NCBI RefSeq assembly: GCF_901709675.1
Contig: NC_051103.1
Location: forward strand, 7,673,501 to 7,737,500
DNA from: Syngnathus acus
Taxonomy: Eukaryota; Chordata; Actinopteri; Syngnathiformes; Syngnathidae
Reading direction: 5' to 3'
DNA: 64,000 nucleotides
In this document: piece by piece, positions 41,943 through 52,600 of the stretch
Position numbering within the stretch: position 1 is the first letter of the stretch
Layout of the letters: every line of letters starts with the position of its first letter
Notes under the pieces: model-generated
Databases searched by the model: none
The model's input: only the letters and a program-made list of their open reading frames with translations
Told to the model about the DNA's origin: nothing
Translations under genes and position numbers: made by a program

Positions 41943-42070
41943 AGGCTTTTTGACTCTCGTTTGTGAAGCGGTACATGTAATGACGGCAAGCTACCGCAAG
42001 ATGGCAGTGCCCCCATTCACTTGTATGTAGCCCAGCGTAAAATGAACGTCAATTTTTCCTTTTCGTGACC
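41943..42070 (+). repeat. Local repeat, copy C
   Basis: AGGCTTTTTGACTCTCG.. GAAGCGG then CATGTAATGACGGCAAGCTA, GATGGCAGTGCCCCCATTCA. It is most similar to copy A, including the upstream AGGCTTTTGACTC segment. Confidence 0.8.
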
Positions 42071-42122
42071 AGACGTCCTCTATGTACAATGCACTACCTA
42101 AGAAAAAGATGCCGAATTTCCC

Positions 42123-42290
42123 CGGCAAAATGGCAGAATGGTTTATAACTTTACCCGGTGATCGGGAGACTAGGGTTCGAGCCCCACACGAAGCATTCTT
42201 TAAGCTAAAGTTGGATGAATGTAAGACTCGAACTCGGTTCTCCTGAACATAAGGCAAAACTCTTACTGACTACACTATGAAGTATTGTTC
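42123..42290. repeat. Convergent pair of tRNA-like sequences, unit 1
   Basis: Plus strand: an A-box-like TGGCAGAATGG and, about 40 bp on, a B-box GGTTCGAGCCC (42174-42184). Minus strand of the second half: TAGTGTAGTCAGTAAGAG, then GAGTTCGAGTC. So two degenerate tRNA-like halves point at each other within about 170 bp. Neither folds into a clean cloverleaf by eye. Unit 2 at 42376-42541 is a close copy. Confidence 0.5.
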
Positions 42291-42375
42291 TAAGGTGAGG
42301 TAATGTGATAAAATTATCTAGTTTTGAGCAAGTTGGAATTTTACAGTACACTACCAAAAAAAAAAAGGCAGAGTC

Positions 42376-42541
42376 TCGCCGGCCAAATGGCATAATGGTT
42401 TATAACTTTAGCCGGTGTTCGGGAGACCATGGTTCGAGCCCCACACGAAGCAGTCCTTGAGCTAAAGTTGGATTAGTGCAAGACTCGAACTCGGTTCTCC
42501 CGAACATAAGGTAGAAGCTTTAACCACTACACCACGGAGAT
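42376..42541. repeat. Convergent pair of tRNA-like sequences, unit 2
   Basis: Plus half: ATGGCATAATGG, then GGTTCGAGCCC. Minus half: TGGTGTAGTGGTTAAAGC (a very good A-box/D-arm), then CCGAGTTCGAGTC (B-box). The minus half is the most tRNA-like, but its anticodon arm is irregular. It is probably a tRNA-derived SINE-like element or a decayed tRNA pair. Confidence 0.5.
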
Positions 42542-42628
42542 CTTTGCATTGTAGCAGTAATTTAGTGCTATCTATTTCGTGAGACATATCCTATGAATAC
42601 ATAAGAAAACTCGGAAAATTTCAACACC

Positions 42629-42690
42629 AAAATGGCTGAATGGTTCACGACTTGGGTCGGTGTCCAGCAGACCTCGGGTTCGAGACTTGC
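42629..42690 (+). repeat. Third tRNA-like half
   Basis: ATGGCTGAATGG (A-box-like) followed by GGGTTCGAGACTTG (B-box-like). It is a single plus-strand copy without the opposing half, related to the plus halves at 42123 and 42376. It stands about 180 bp before the first candidate mini-exon. Confidence 0.45.
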
Positions 42691-44698
42691 TCTTGAAACT
42701 AACTGCTTTTTCTCTCTTTCAGCGTCAAGTTGCACTTTGGGAGTGTTTCCATCTTGCAAGCTAAAAAGTTTGCAGAAGCTAGCGTTAGCAGTTAGCGTCT
42801 TCAACGACCACCAAAAGGCATTTCTTTGGCGTGCATTTTGGTGCAACGATATAACTCAAGCTTTTAACGGTGGGTAAGTACATGTACATTTAGAAAACTC
42901 AAGCACGCACCGTGTGGAAAGATGACTAACACCATTTTTGCACAAACATTTAGCAACGTCTGGACGACAGCGTCGTTTGGCCGAAGGTAAGTAGACGTAG
43001 CAGCGTTTGCATGAATCCACCAGAGAATTACTGAAACCGGTATTTCGATGCATTCGTGTTAATTTTCTACTTTGTCTGCAGGTGCAAACCCTCAAAACGA
43101 GCCCGTCATGGCCGACTGACTTTCTGTGAGTTTTAAAGTCAACTCTTTCAATCGACTGCTTTTGTCTTCTCATTTCTGTCCACAGGCCTGCATCTGGAAC
43201 AGAGGAAGCAGATTGACTGCGAAATGGCAAAACTATTTTTATTAGCAAGGCATCTTGTCAAATTGATTAAAGCAAACATTTGTTCCTTTGTCTGCAGGGT
43301 CCAAAATGGCCACCTTGCAGTCCTCGCATGGCTTCAGAGACACTTGCAGGTCTACTCTTGCTCAATTTGCTTGTTAGGCTGAAAATGTAAAAGCAGAATG
43401 GTCGTAACGTTACCGTGTCTTTCAGACCAGCGAGCTGTGGTTGGAGACGTCCGGCGCTGCCGTCCATTCCTCACTGGTGAAACATGCACGCGTCCAAATG
43501 TTTGACACATGTCAAACATTTCAGCTTGTTCTTCTTTCTTTTGTCCACCAGGTGGTGCCAAAGGACCTAGTTTCCGCAGCATGGATCTACTGGTGTGGAT
43601 CTACAGGGTTTTAACCTGTGGAATCAACCTCCTGTCTGACCGGCTGACAGGTGACAACTTATGACAAACCTTGGCATTGTTTAAAAGCACTTAGGTGCTT
43701 TTTTTTTTATCCCTCCCTCTTCCTGCAGAGCACTTTCCAGTAAGGATGCAGTTGGAAAATCTGCCACCTGCTGGCCAAAGGTAAAAGCCCTCAAAACCAT
43801 GCAGAGGTTCTTTAAGACTGCCTCCAATTTCAGAGTTGACGCACAAATAAAATGTACTAAATAGCAGCTTGATGGGTCCCTTGTTTGTGTTGTGTGCAGG
43901 TGTCCACCCTGGAGCGTTTTAACATTTTAGGAACTCTGCCTGTGCACCAGCGACCGGCTGCTTCCAGTCTACAGTTTAAAAATAAAACCAGTAAAATGGA
44001 ATTGTTGTCAATGTTCCTTTTTCTTTCCAGGCAGAGGTGACAAATCCTGGTCTACAAAGTGCAAAGCCTGCCACAGTTTGGCTTCAGCCACAACTACTCT
44101 GAGCTCGTTCACCTGGATCCGTGCTGCCTAAAGAGCCTGCTGCTGGTAAGAGAAGGAAAGTAAATAACGTTTTAGCCAACATGTTTCAAAATTTGAATCC
44201 GTTTTTGTGTCCAGTGTGGAGCACCATCCAGTACCTGCTAGCAGCGGCAGCTGAGGACCAGAACAAAGCTGCAGCACTTCAATTTCCTTGTTACTGCCTC
44301 AGCAACCTGAAAAGTGAGGCACTTTAAATGCTCCTCATTGCACAATCTTATCTTCATTCCAATAATTTTTTTTCTCCCATTTTCTGACAGGCATCAAGGA
44401 ACAAAATCAGCTTCCTGGGTCATGCAGCAAGGAACAAAATCGGCTTCCTGGTCATGCGGCTTGCAAAGCTCGGTGTCATGAACTCTACTTGTGCACTGGT
44501 ATGTTTCATGTCAAAACCTTTTCTGCACAAAACGTTGACTTAGCTTTTTACTTACCTATCTCTTTTTGTCTCGGGTCCAGGCATGAAGTAACACTCATCC
44601 CTCTGGCCGACCGCTGACCGCTCCACCGCTCGGCAATGAGCAGATTCCCATCAACTTGTTACTTTGTTGTGATTGTTTTCTCTGCAAAAGAAATAAAA
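42691..44698 (+). ncRNA. Putative spliced transcript of about 13 mini-exons, coding potential not evident
   Basis: Repeated pattern of acceptor, 33-115 nt piece and GT donor on the plus strand. Candidate exons: ..-42873, 42954-42986, 43082-43125, from 43186, 43298-43349, 43426-43476, 43552-43650, 43729-43780, from 43900, 44031-44145, 44215-44313, 44391-44498 and 44581-44698. It ends with AATAAA at 44692. Examples of borders: GTAAGTAC at 42874, TTTCAG before 43426, TTTGTCCACCAG before 43552. No frame stays open across the joins: two short stretches look protein-like, but stops appear at the next junction. It could be a lncRNA, a decayed gene or a gene in a form I cannot recognise. Short introns hold small palindromes (43494-43521, 43683-43702). 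Confidence 0.5.
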
Positions 44699-44819
44699 CT
44701 TTATTACAAATAACATACTTTCAACTCTTCATTTTCAAACATCAAATCTTAAACTTTAAAACAAAACTAAAAATCTTTCCCCCAACCCAAAAAATTTCAG
44801 GATTTTTTTTTTTTTTCTG

Positions 44820-45960
44820 GTGCAATTTTTGAAAAGAGGGCGGAGCGTGACTGGAATACTGCTTCATGATTGGCTGAAAGCTCGTAAACTGGGTGGAGCT
44901 AGGAGAATAAAAGGCTGTGGTTGGTTGAAAAGTGGGCGTGGATATGCAAATGAGGGGCTCTGTGATTGGTTGGATTAGAAGTGGGCGTGGTTTCCTAAAA
45001 ATGAAGCAATCTGATTGGTCAGATGTGCAAATGCTGCGTTCTGATTGGCTGTCAGAAAGTGGGCGTGGCTATGCAAATTTGGAGCCGAGCCGTGATTGGC
45101 TGGGCAGAGTTAGGAGGCGGGCAAAGTGGCACTGTGATTGGTTGGATTTGAAAAGGGCGTGGTTTCCTAAAAATGAAGCAATCTGATTGGTCAGATGAGC
45201 AAATGCTGCGTTCTGATTGGCTGTCAGAAAGGGGGCGTGGCTATGCAAATTTGGAGCCAAGCCGTGATTGGCTGGGCAGAGTTAGGAGGCGGGCAAAGTG
45301 GCACTGTGATTGGTTGGATTTGAAAAGGGCGTGGTTTCCTAAAAAAGGAGCAATCGGATTGGTCAGATGTGCAAATGCTGCATTCTGATTGGCTGTCAGA
45401 AAGTGGGCGTGGCTATGCAAATTTGGAGCCGAGCCGTGATTGGCTGGGCAGAGTTAGGAGGCGGGCAAAGTGGCACTGTGATTGGTTGGATTTGAAAAGG
45501 GCGTGGTTTCCTAAAAATGAAGCAATCTGATTGGTCAGATGTGCAAATGCTGCATTTGATTGGCTGTCAGAAAGTGGGCGTGGCTATGCAAATTTGGAGC
45601 CTAGCCGTGATTGGCTGGGCAGAGTTAGGAGGCGGGCAAAGTGGCACTGTGATTGGTTGGATTTGAAAAGGGCGTGGTTTCCTAAAAGAGGAGCAATCTG
45701 ATTGGTCAGATGTGCAAATGCTGCATTCTGATTGGCTGTCAGAAAGTGGGCGTGGCTATGCAAATTTGGAGCCTAGCCGTGATTGGCTGGGCAAAGTGGC
45801 ACTGTGATTGGTTGGATTTGAAAAGGGCGTGGTTTCCTAAAAATGAAGCAATCTGATTGGTCAGATGTGCAAATGCTGCGTTCTGATTGGCTGTCAGAAT
45901 GTGGGCGTGGCTATGCAAATTTGGGCAGAGTTAGGAGGCGGGCAAAGTGGCACTTAGGTT
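44820..45960 (+). promoter_or_regulatory. 172-bp tandem array rich in CCAAT, octamer and GC/KLF motifs
   Basis: About six copies. The perfect octamer ATGCAAAT occurs at 44944, 45071, 45243, 45415, 45586, 45758 and 45913 (spacing 172, 172, 171, 172, 155 from the second on). Each unit also holds three or four inverted CCAAT boxes (TGATTGG), a degenerate octamer (GTGCAAATG) and two GGGCGTGG boxes. The first, more diverged copy has a TATA-like AATAAAAGG near 44904. NF-Y, POU and Sp/KLF factors bind these motifs. That the array is a promoter or enhancer is inference. Open frames inside it (repeated WLDLKRAW) are by-products of the repeat. Confidence 0.7.
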
Positions 45961-45971
45961 TTGGAAGGCTC

Positions 45972-46160
45972 TTTTCAGCTTGGAGTTGAGTGTTTGCCTT
46001 CAGCTACTGAACAGAGCCAAGTCTTTGACTGCTTCTCTCGGTCTCCACATGACTCAAAGTGACTGCAACTGTACAATTGCATCACTTTGACTCATGTGGA
46101 GACAGAGAGAAGCAGCAAAGACTTGGGTCTGTTGCAGTGACACTCACCTCAAGGCTGAAA
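45972..46160. repeat. Long inverted repeat (hairpin 1)
   Basis: Central arms 46019-46062 and 46082-46124 are complementary at about 41 of 44 positions. The centre TGCAACTGTACAATTGCA is itself almost palindromic. Outer arms TTTTCAGCTTGGAGTTGAGT (45972) and the complement near 46139-46160 also match, with a less paired stretch between. Transcribed from either strand, it would form a long stem. Confidence 0.85.
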
Positions 46161-46289
46161 ACTTGCACAAAATACTTCAAATGAGCAAATTTGCTCAGAA
46201 ATCACAAAGACTCGCATTCCACTTGAACAATTTATTGAATAGAAAAGAAGTTTGAAAAGGCCCTGCCTGCATGGAAACAGATTAAGGGG

Positions 46290-46669
46290 TTGATGAGCTC
46301 AGGTATGATGTCACTTACTTCTCGTGGCAGGCACTAGGGGGTAGGTGAGCACATGCAAACAGTGCAAACATCTCTCACTGGGACAAAACCTAAGTGCTAG
46401 GTACTGCACAGTACCACCACCACCACAACCACATACTTTTGGACAAGTTTTTCCATGACACTGACGCAAACCAAGTTAGTTAAATATATGTTTCTGACTA
46501 ACTTGGTTTGCATCAATGTCATCAAAAAACACATCCAGACGAGTGTGGTGATGATATTGTGCAGTACCTGGCACTTAGGTTTTGTGAGAGATGTCAGCTG
46601 CTTGCATGTGCTCACCTTCTCCCTGGTGTGCCATGACAATATGACATCGCACATCAGCTCCTCAAGCAC
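46290..46669. repeat. Long inverted repeat (hairpin 2)
   Basis: Arms 46290-46480 and 46497-46669 with a 16-nt spacer. Matching blocks include GGTGAGCACATGCAA with TTGCATGTGCTCACC, ACATCTCTCA with TGAGAGATGT, CAAAACCTAAGTGC with GCACTTAGGTTTTG, GGTACTGCACA with TGTGCAGTACC, and GCAAACCAAGTTAGT with ACTAACTTGGTTTGC. Small bulges separate the blocks. Could be a foldback/MITE-type element or a hairpin-RNA locus. Confidence 0.85.
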
Positions 46670-49600
46670 ATAACACTATCAACTAACATACCTTTTACAC
46701 ATTTTGTTTTTTAGATTTATATATATTTTTAATTCAAGTCATATTATTTGAACAAAGTGGTACGCTTTCACTTTTCATGAGTGCCAACTATGATCAAAAA
46801 TATACTTTTTAAGTTAAAATGCACGTACATTTTTCAAAACGATACTTCTTACATTGACATATAACTTTAACGATTGTAGAACAATTATTTTGTTACTTTT
46901 TACTGTGGCCCAAATAATCAACAGGACAAGGTCCACCTTGCTAGTTACCAGAGGCATAATGCTACATGGAAAATGGGGAGGTACCTTTCGAGATATGCAG
47001 ATAGACGACCAGCAGCCGACGTGGAGCCTCCAGTCTTCAAGGTTGGACGTGGCAAAACAGAAAAACCAACGTTCAAATCAAACGCTTTCCTTGATAATCC
47101 ATTGATTGACAGCCGAGTGAGTGCTGCTTGTGGGCGTGCTAGCTAACGCTCCCCCTCTTGTTTCACGAGAGCTAGCGAGTTTCCACGGACGTAACGACTA
47201 ACAATGATTCTCCTTTCATGTCATTGTTTACATGTATGCATTTACATACATACAGCAAGTATAAGAGCTTGGAAAAAGTGGACATGACTCACTCGAAAGC
47301 CCAAAAAGTAACAACCTGAAGAGCTAGCTGCTTACTGAAGCGGAAGTGTACGGTAGCCGAGAAAGCTCAATTCAAGTCACACGAAAGCGCGTCTTTGGCA
47401 ATTTGCACAAAAGACACGCCCACATCCTGCATAAAAGAAACTCAATCAAGCACCACTTGTGGATGGAATTGTCTGATTGAATTGGAAATGTTTTTGCATA
47501 AATATTCACACCCCCTAAAACGGTCCATCCGCCTTTCACTTACCTCAGGTTGGGTCACAAACTTGCAAATCTCCTTGGAGTCGACGAGTGTCTCCCCAGT
47601 CCCATAAAATCCAAATGCCTTGAGGAATCTTCACTAGAGCCAACACACATGACTTAACCATTACCAGTTGACAAGAAACGCTTGAGACTTTTGTGATGTA
47701 AGCCATGAAACCAGATTTAGGTTCATGCTACATTTCATGAGGTTGCATTGAGGACAAATAGTTTTGAAAATGTCCTTCCGTTGTCCTTTACGAACACTTT
47801 TCACTTCTCTGCTGTCCCAATTCTCAATGGAAGAAATCCTTCGACACAGTTGTATTTCAGAATTCCACCACGTTGCCCTAAAAAGTGCTTCAAGGCGGCC
47901 TGAGGCGAGTGACTCAAAAGGTCAAGACACCCGTGAGGGCGGAACACACCGCTACAAATCCTGTTGGGAGCTCTCACCGATAACTAAACCACCGAGTTGA
48001 CCTTTGGGGGACTTAAGAGGATCCGCAAGTCCCAGTTGACGACTGCACTCTCGATTCTTTCTACATGATCATTTTTTAAAGTTCAAAAGTCCAGCTTGTG
48101 ACGTAGATTCAGCTTTGAATTTTGATTTAATTTATTCTTCAAGGAAAGTACGGTTGGCATGTATTGATCAAAATCTTCCTTTGGAGCTGCTTAAAGCAAC
48201 AAGACGCAGACGTTGCTGGAATGCAGTGGAGGTTCTCAGACTTGTAATTTGTTCCGAAACTCTCATGCTGCAGAAGCCCTCCATGTTTTCTTTTGTCCCT
48301 AATGGAATAAATCAGACAAGGATCCTAATCATTTTTCTTGACAGTTCCCACCATGAGTTGCATTTTGGACTTAACTAGAATGATCCTGGGGAATGCAACA
48401 GAACATCATTTTCCAGAAAAGAACTTTTCAAAGCAAAAGGGCAGCGCTACAGCATCAGAATTGAGTCATTAGTGTGGGAAATTGCTGTCGCAACACAGCA
48501 AGATCACTATTATCCACATAAATGGCACCATTTTCCCTCTTTTATGAAGTATGGATTTCTATCTTTTTGCTTCTGTGTACTTTTTATTCCAATGTTGTGT
48601 CCCTGCTGCAGCATTTGCTTCCTTCAAAAGCTCAAAAGACAATTTAGAGAAATATATATCATGATAATAATATATATGATAATACAATACAAAATTAATC
48701 AATATTGTTTTAATTAAATACATACTCATTCACTGCCATTGACGTCAAAGTTCCTTTTTTTTTTTTGTTACCTGGGCTGGCACTGAATGAGTTAAAGGCT
48801 CACTTAAGTTTTTTTTTTTTTGAGCACCCACTCTACCCCTTTGATTCCCAAAAGACCACTCTGAAAATTGTGGGAGTGCGGCTTGGCAATGTGAAAGAGC
48901 TGCCGGCAGTTGGACTGACTGAAGGATTTTGGATCAAAGTGATGAGTGAAATGAGATCATGGCCACTGTTTGCCAAAGACAGCATGCCACTTAGACAGCG
49001 CAAATTGCTCATTTGCTCATTCTTTCCATTTCAAGAGTGACAACATGTGCACTGAAAGGTAAGTTTTTAGTCAACTCGGAGAAGGAACAGCAACACGGCG
49101 GGGTCACGCTACACGCTGTGCGTTAATTAGCCGATAAACGCTGTGCAAAGAGAAGCTCGACTGTGCAAAGCCCATCGGATATCTGGCTCGTCTGCTGACG
49201 CTGATGTCTCAAATCAAGCGTTGTCAATTTCTCCTCCGTCCCTTCGCGGCATCGCAGCAGGAGATTCCAAAACAATCAGAAAGACGTTCGGTTCTTGATG
49301 ATTGTGTTGTCGCTGCGAGTCTGCAATTGTATTCAAGCAGCAACGCAAAAGAAGACTTTCAAAACAACTTTTGTTCACTCTTTTAAACATAAATCCCTTG
49401 TAACATTTGTTGCGGCCATTTCATATCCTGACACGCCCCTCACTAAATGTCATCACCCCTGAAATAGCAACTGGTCTGGCCAAAGAATACTCTTTCTTAA
49501 ACGCTGTATCAAAGCCAAAAGTTCAGTAGAGCCGCTCTGCGTTTTCCTTAATAGACAAACAGCTTATGGTATTAAAGTGAAGTCAAGCTCAAAATTTTCA

Positions 49601-52600
49601 AGCAGTATATAAACATTTGCTTGTATTATCAGCTATCTCTTCATATTGTGCTTCAGTGAGTCATGTCCTCTTGATGATAAAAAAAAAAAGGAGAGACACC
49701 TCACCTTCAGGATAATTCCACCATCTTACTCTCATGTTGCCACAGACTTACCTATTTGAAATTCATTACATCAGGTTGAACCTTTACGAGTTTCCGCACG
49801 CACACACAAGCAAGTTAAGAAAGAAAAAAGTGAATCTTATGTGTGAATATAATTGGAAATGTTTGTTATTCGATGCGATTCAGGCCTTATTATAGCAATT
49901 ATTTTTGGGGGGGGAGGTTGTTGCTTTTATTTGTTTTATTTTCTCCAAAATGGCAGAGACAACAATTGAATAGACTCTGCTTTCTGTAAGGTGCCATCTT
50001 CAAGTGATGAAGCCCAGATTACATACATTTGTTCTAGAAATTAGAAGCGAAACTAGGGACATTCCTAATTCTCCGCGAAGCCAATCCTCATAACTCATCT
50101 CTGCTCCTTTGAAAGTAATCTTACTTTGCTGCGGCACTTGACATCCAACTAATTATAGTCTGTCTTGGCCTTGACTTGTCAAGGAGCTTCTCAGCTGTTG
50201 GACTGAATCGTACATTTATACTAGAGGGCAGCTAAAGTAACAAGATATTTTTATTGATCATTGTAACTGCTCGGCTTCCTGTTTTTGAGTACCCCGTTGT
50301 CTTATTGTTGCTGTTTTATCCATTGCGATGATCCCAGTTAATCCCAATTAAAGGTGAAGTCTATTTCGGACTATATATAATTTCCATCCCCCACTCATGC
50401 AGTCAATTATAACCCGACTGACGGCGTGTTCCAAAAGCATCTGCATTTTAGATTCTATCAACTTGGCACACGTTCTGAAGAGGAAGTGAAGATTGAGAGA
50501 CTTTCATTTTCCTGTCTATGAATGCGTATGAAATTGCCTGTTGAAAGAACCTCCTCGATTGATTCTGTGCCTCTTGCACTTTGGGACATCGTGAGTGGCT
50601 TGAGTAGAATCACTCACATTTCAGAAGCGAAGAGCCTCGTCCGTCGTTAAAGTGTGACATCGAGCCTCGGGTTGTGATTATTAAGCTTAGAGTCAGAGAT
50701 ACTACTTTTTGGCTATTCTATACAGCTCTATTAATTAAATCAATTGTAATAATTAATTTTCATAATGAATTGTGATAATTATTACAAATGTATACCTGAG
50801 TTTTTAGGTCAAACACTAAAAAAAAAAAAAGGTGGGCCCATTGCACTTTGGCAGGCAGACAGAAAACTGATATCGGTAAACAGTATGTTTGCTCATTATT
50901 TATTTACACGTTCATAATTTATCTCTTAGGATGGAACATTTCCATCAAAACAACTAAAGTCCAATCATTTTTTTCCATCCCTTTATGTTTGAATACAACA
51001 GCAGGTAAACAAGAGGTTTGCTGTTATCTTCAATAGGAAGTTACAAAGCGCAAATAAAGCGTATTTATGACAGATTACAAATCAAGAAGAAATATTTTGG
51101 GTTGACTTAAAATATTATCAACGACGAATTGCGCTTCACTTTGGAAGTTGGAAACCCGAGCTGCTGGGATGATGTTGTGTGTGACTCTTATACTGCAGAC
51201 GCACATTTACTGCATGTGGTCAGAACTCCTGCAGGACGTATTCCATTAAAACCACAAATGTACCAGGGGACAGCATGTTCCCAGACAGCACCATGAAAAA
51301 ATGGGCCAAATGTGCATTGCCTGCTGTGGTTTGGCTAGACCCGCTGATCCATAAACATACTGGACATGTATTTTGGTCTGGTCTCAATGCAGTCATTTTA
51401 AAAATGCATTAATTTCATTTTATTCACATCTTCCCTTCACCATTTACATAATTGTGCCCCTCACAGAATGTACAAAATTAAATCATCTGCAAAATGGCAG
51501 ACTCAATCCTGGGTGACATTTGCATTGATGCCACACATTAATTATTGCACACCCAGACTGACTTGTTTTGGCTTCCTTCCACCTGGGAGATTTCTTAAAA
51601 ATAATTCTACTGCGTCTCTATCAGTAGCTGTTGGGCACGATTAAACAGTTCAGAGTAATATGTCGTATGAGCTATTCATTTTGAACCGTCTTTGCTATAA
51701 TCTGATTTGCTGCACATTCATTTTTAACAATAAACTCAAACTGTCTCTTTCCTCCATTGAGCTGACAAACTTCCTTCTCTCTCCAGCAGAACAAATAAAA
51801 TACCAGACAACTGTTGTGCCTTGCCAACGCTTTCCCCGCTTTGAAGCGAGGATGCATAATGCATGTTGCACACTCTTTATGATATCAAATGGCGGAGCGA
51901 AGCGCGTGTAGCTCGTACCCTCCAAAATGATGCACTTTTTGCCAAATTGCATTTTCCCATCGGCTCAAATGCACACTCATTTGAAAGCGCTAGAATATAT
52001 TTCACTGAATCAACTGAGTACAAGTGCAAAAAAAAAAACATCATTTTTTTTAGCTGCAGGCTAAAGTAGCGAGACCACACTTTGGTTGCCATGACTAATA
52101 TTTACTGGCTTCTTTTGCTGTCATTTCTTCTTATATACATTTTTTGGGCAGTTGGCAAATACTTTTTGCATGCTAAAGAATGTGGCCACAAAAATATTTG
52201 CCAACCACCAAAGGAAAGTCAACAGGATTAGCCCACTCTTTGAAAACAGATGAAATAAGTTCCTTCATGCTAGAAGAAAAGCTTTGCTAAAAGATTGCCT
52301 CCTCTACAAGCTCCGGTTTTGTCTCCAAGGAAACCAAGCAATTCAACAATTCAGGTACTGACATTTTGCGTGTGACTTTGCCATTCACTGCAGTCACACA
52401 ATGGGCGGGGCTAGCATGCCTGCATTGGGTGCTGCCCAACCTCCAATTTAGGAGATATACATCTCTGCTCTTTGCTTTTCCTTCCTTTTTATCCCTTTGC
52501 AGCCAGGATGTGTTTCCTTGCTAATGAGATGTGACAAGAAGCCTCCCAGCATCATGCACACTTGACGCGGCAGTGATCAATTACTGATGTAAAAAAGTCA

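Noticed and set aside
42123-42541. Functional tRNA genes
   Set aside because: B-boxes are good, but anticodon and acceptor stems do not pair properly by eye.
44932-45388. Plus-strand ORFs with repeated GRGYANLEPSRDWLG and WLDLKRAWFPK
   Set aside because: They arise because the 172-bp repeat happens to stay open; the frame is not kept in all units.
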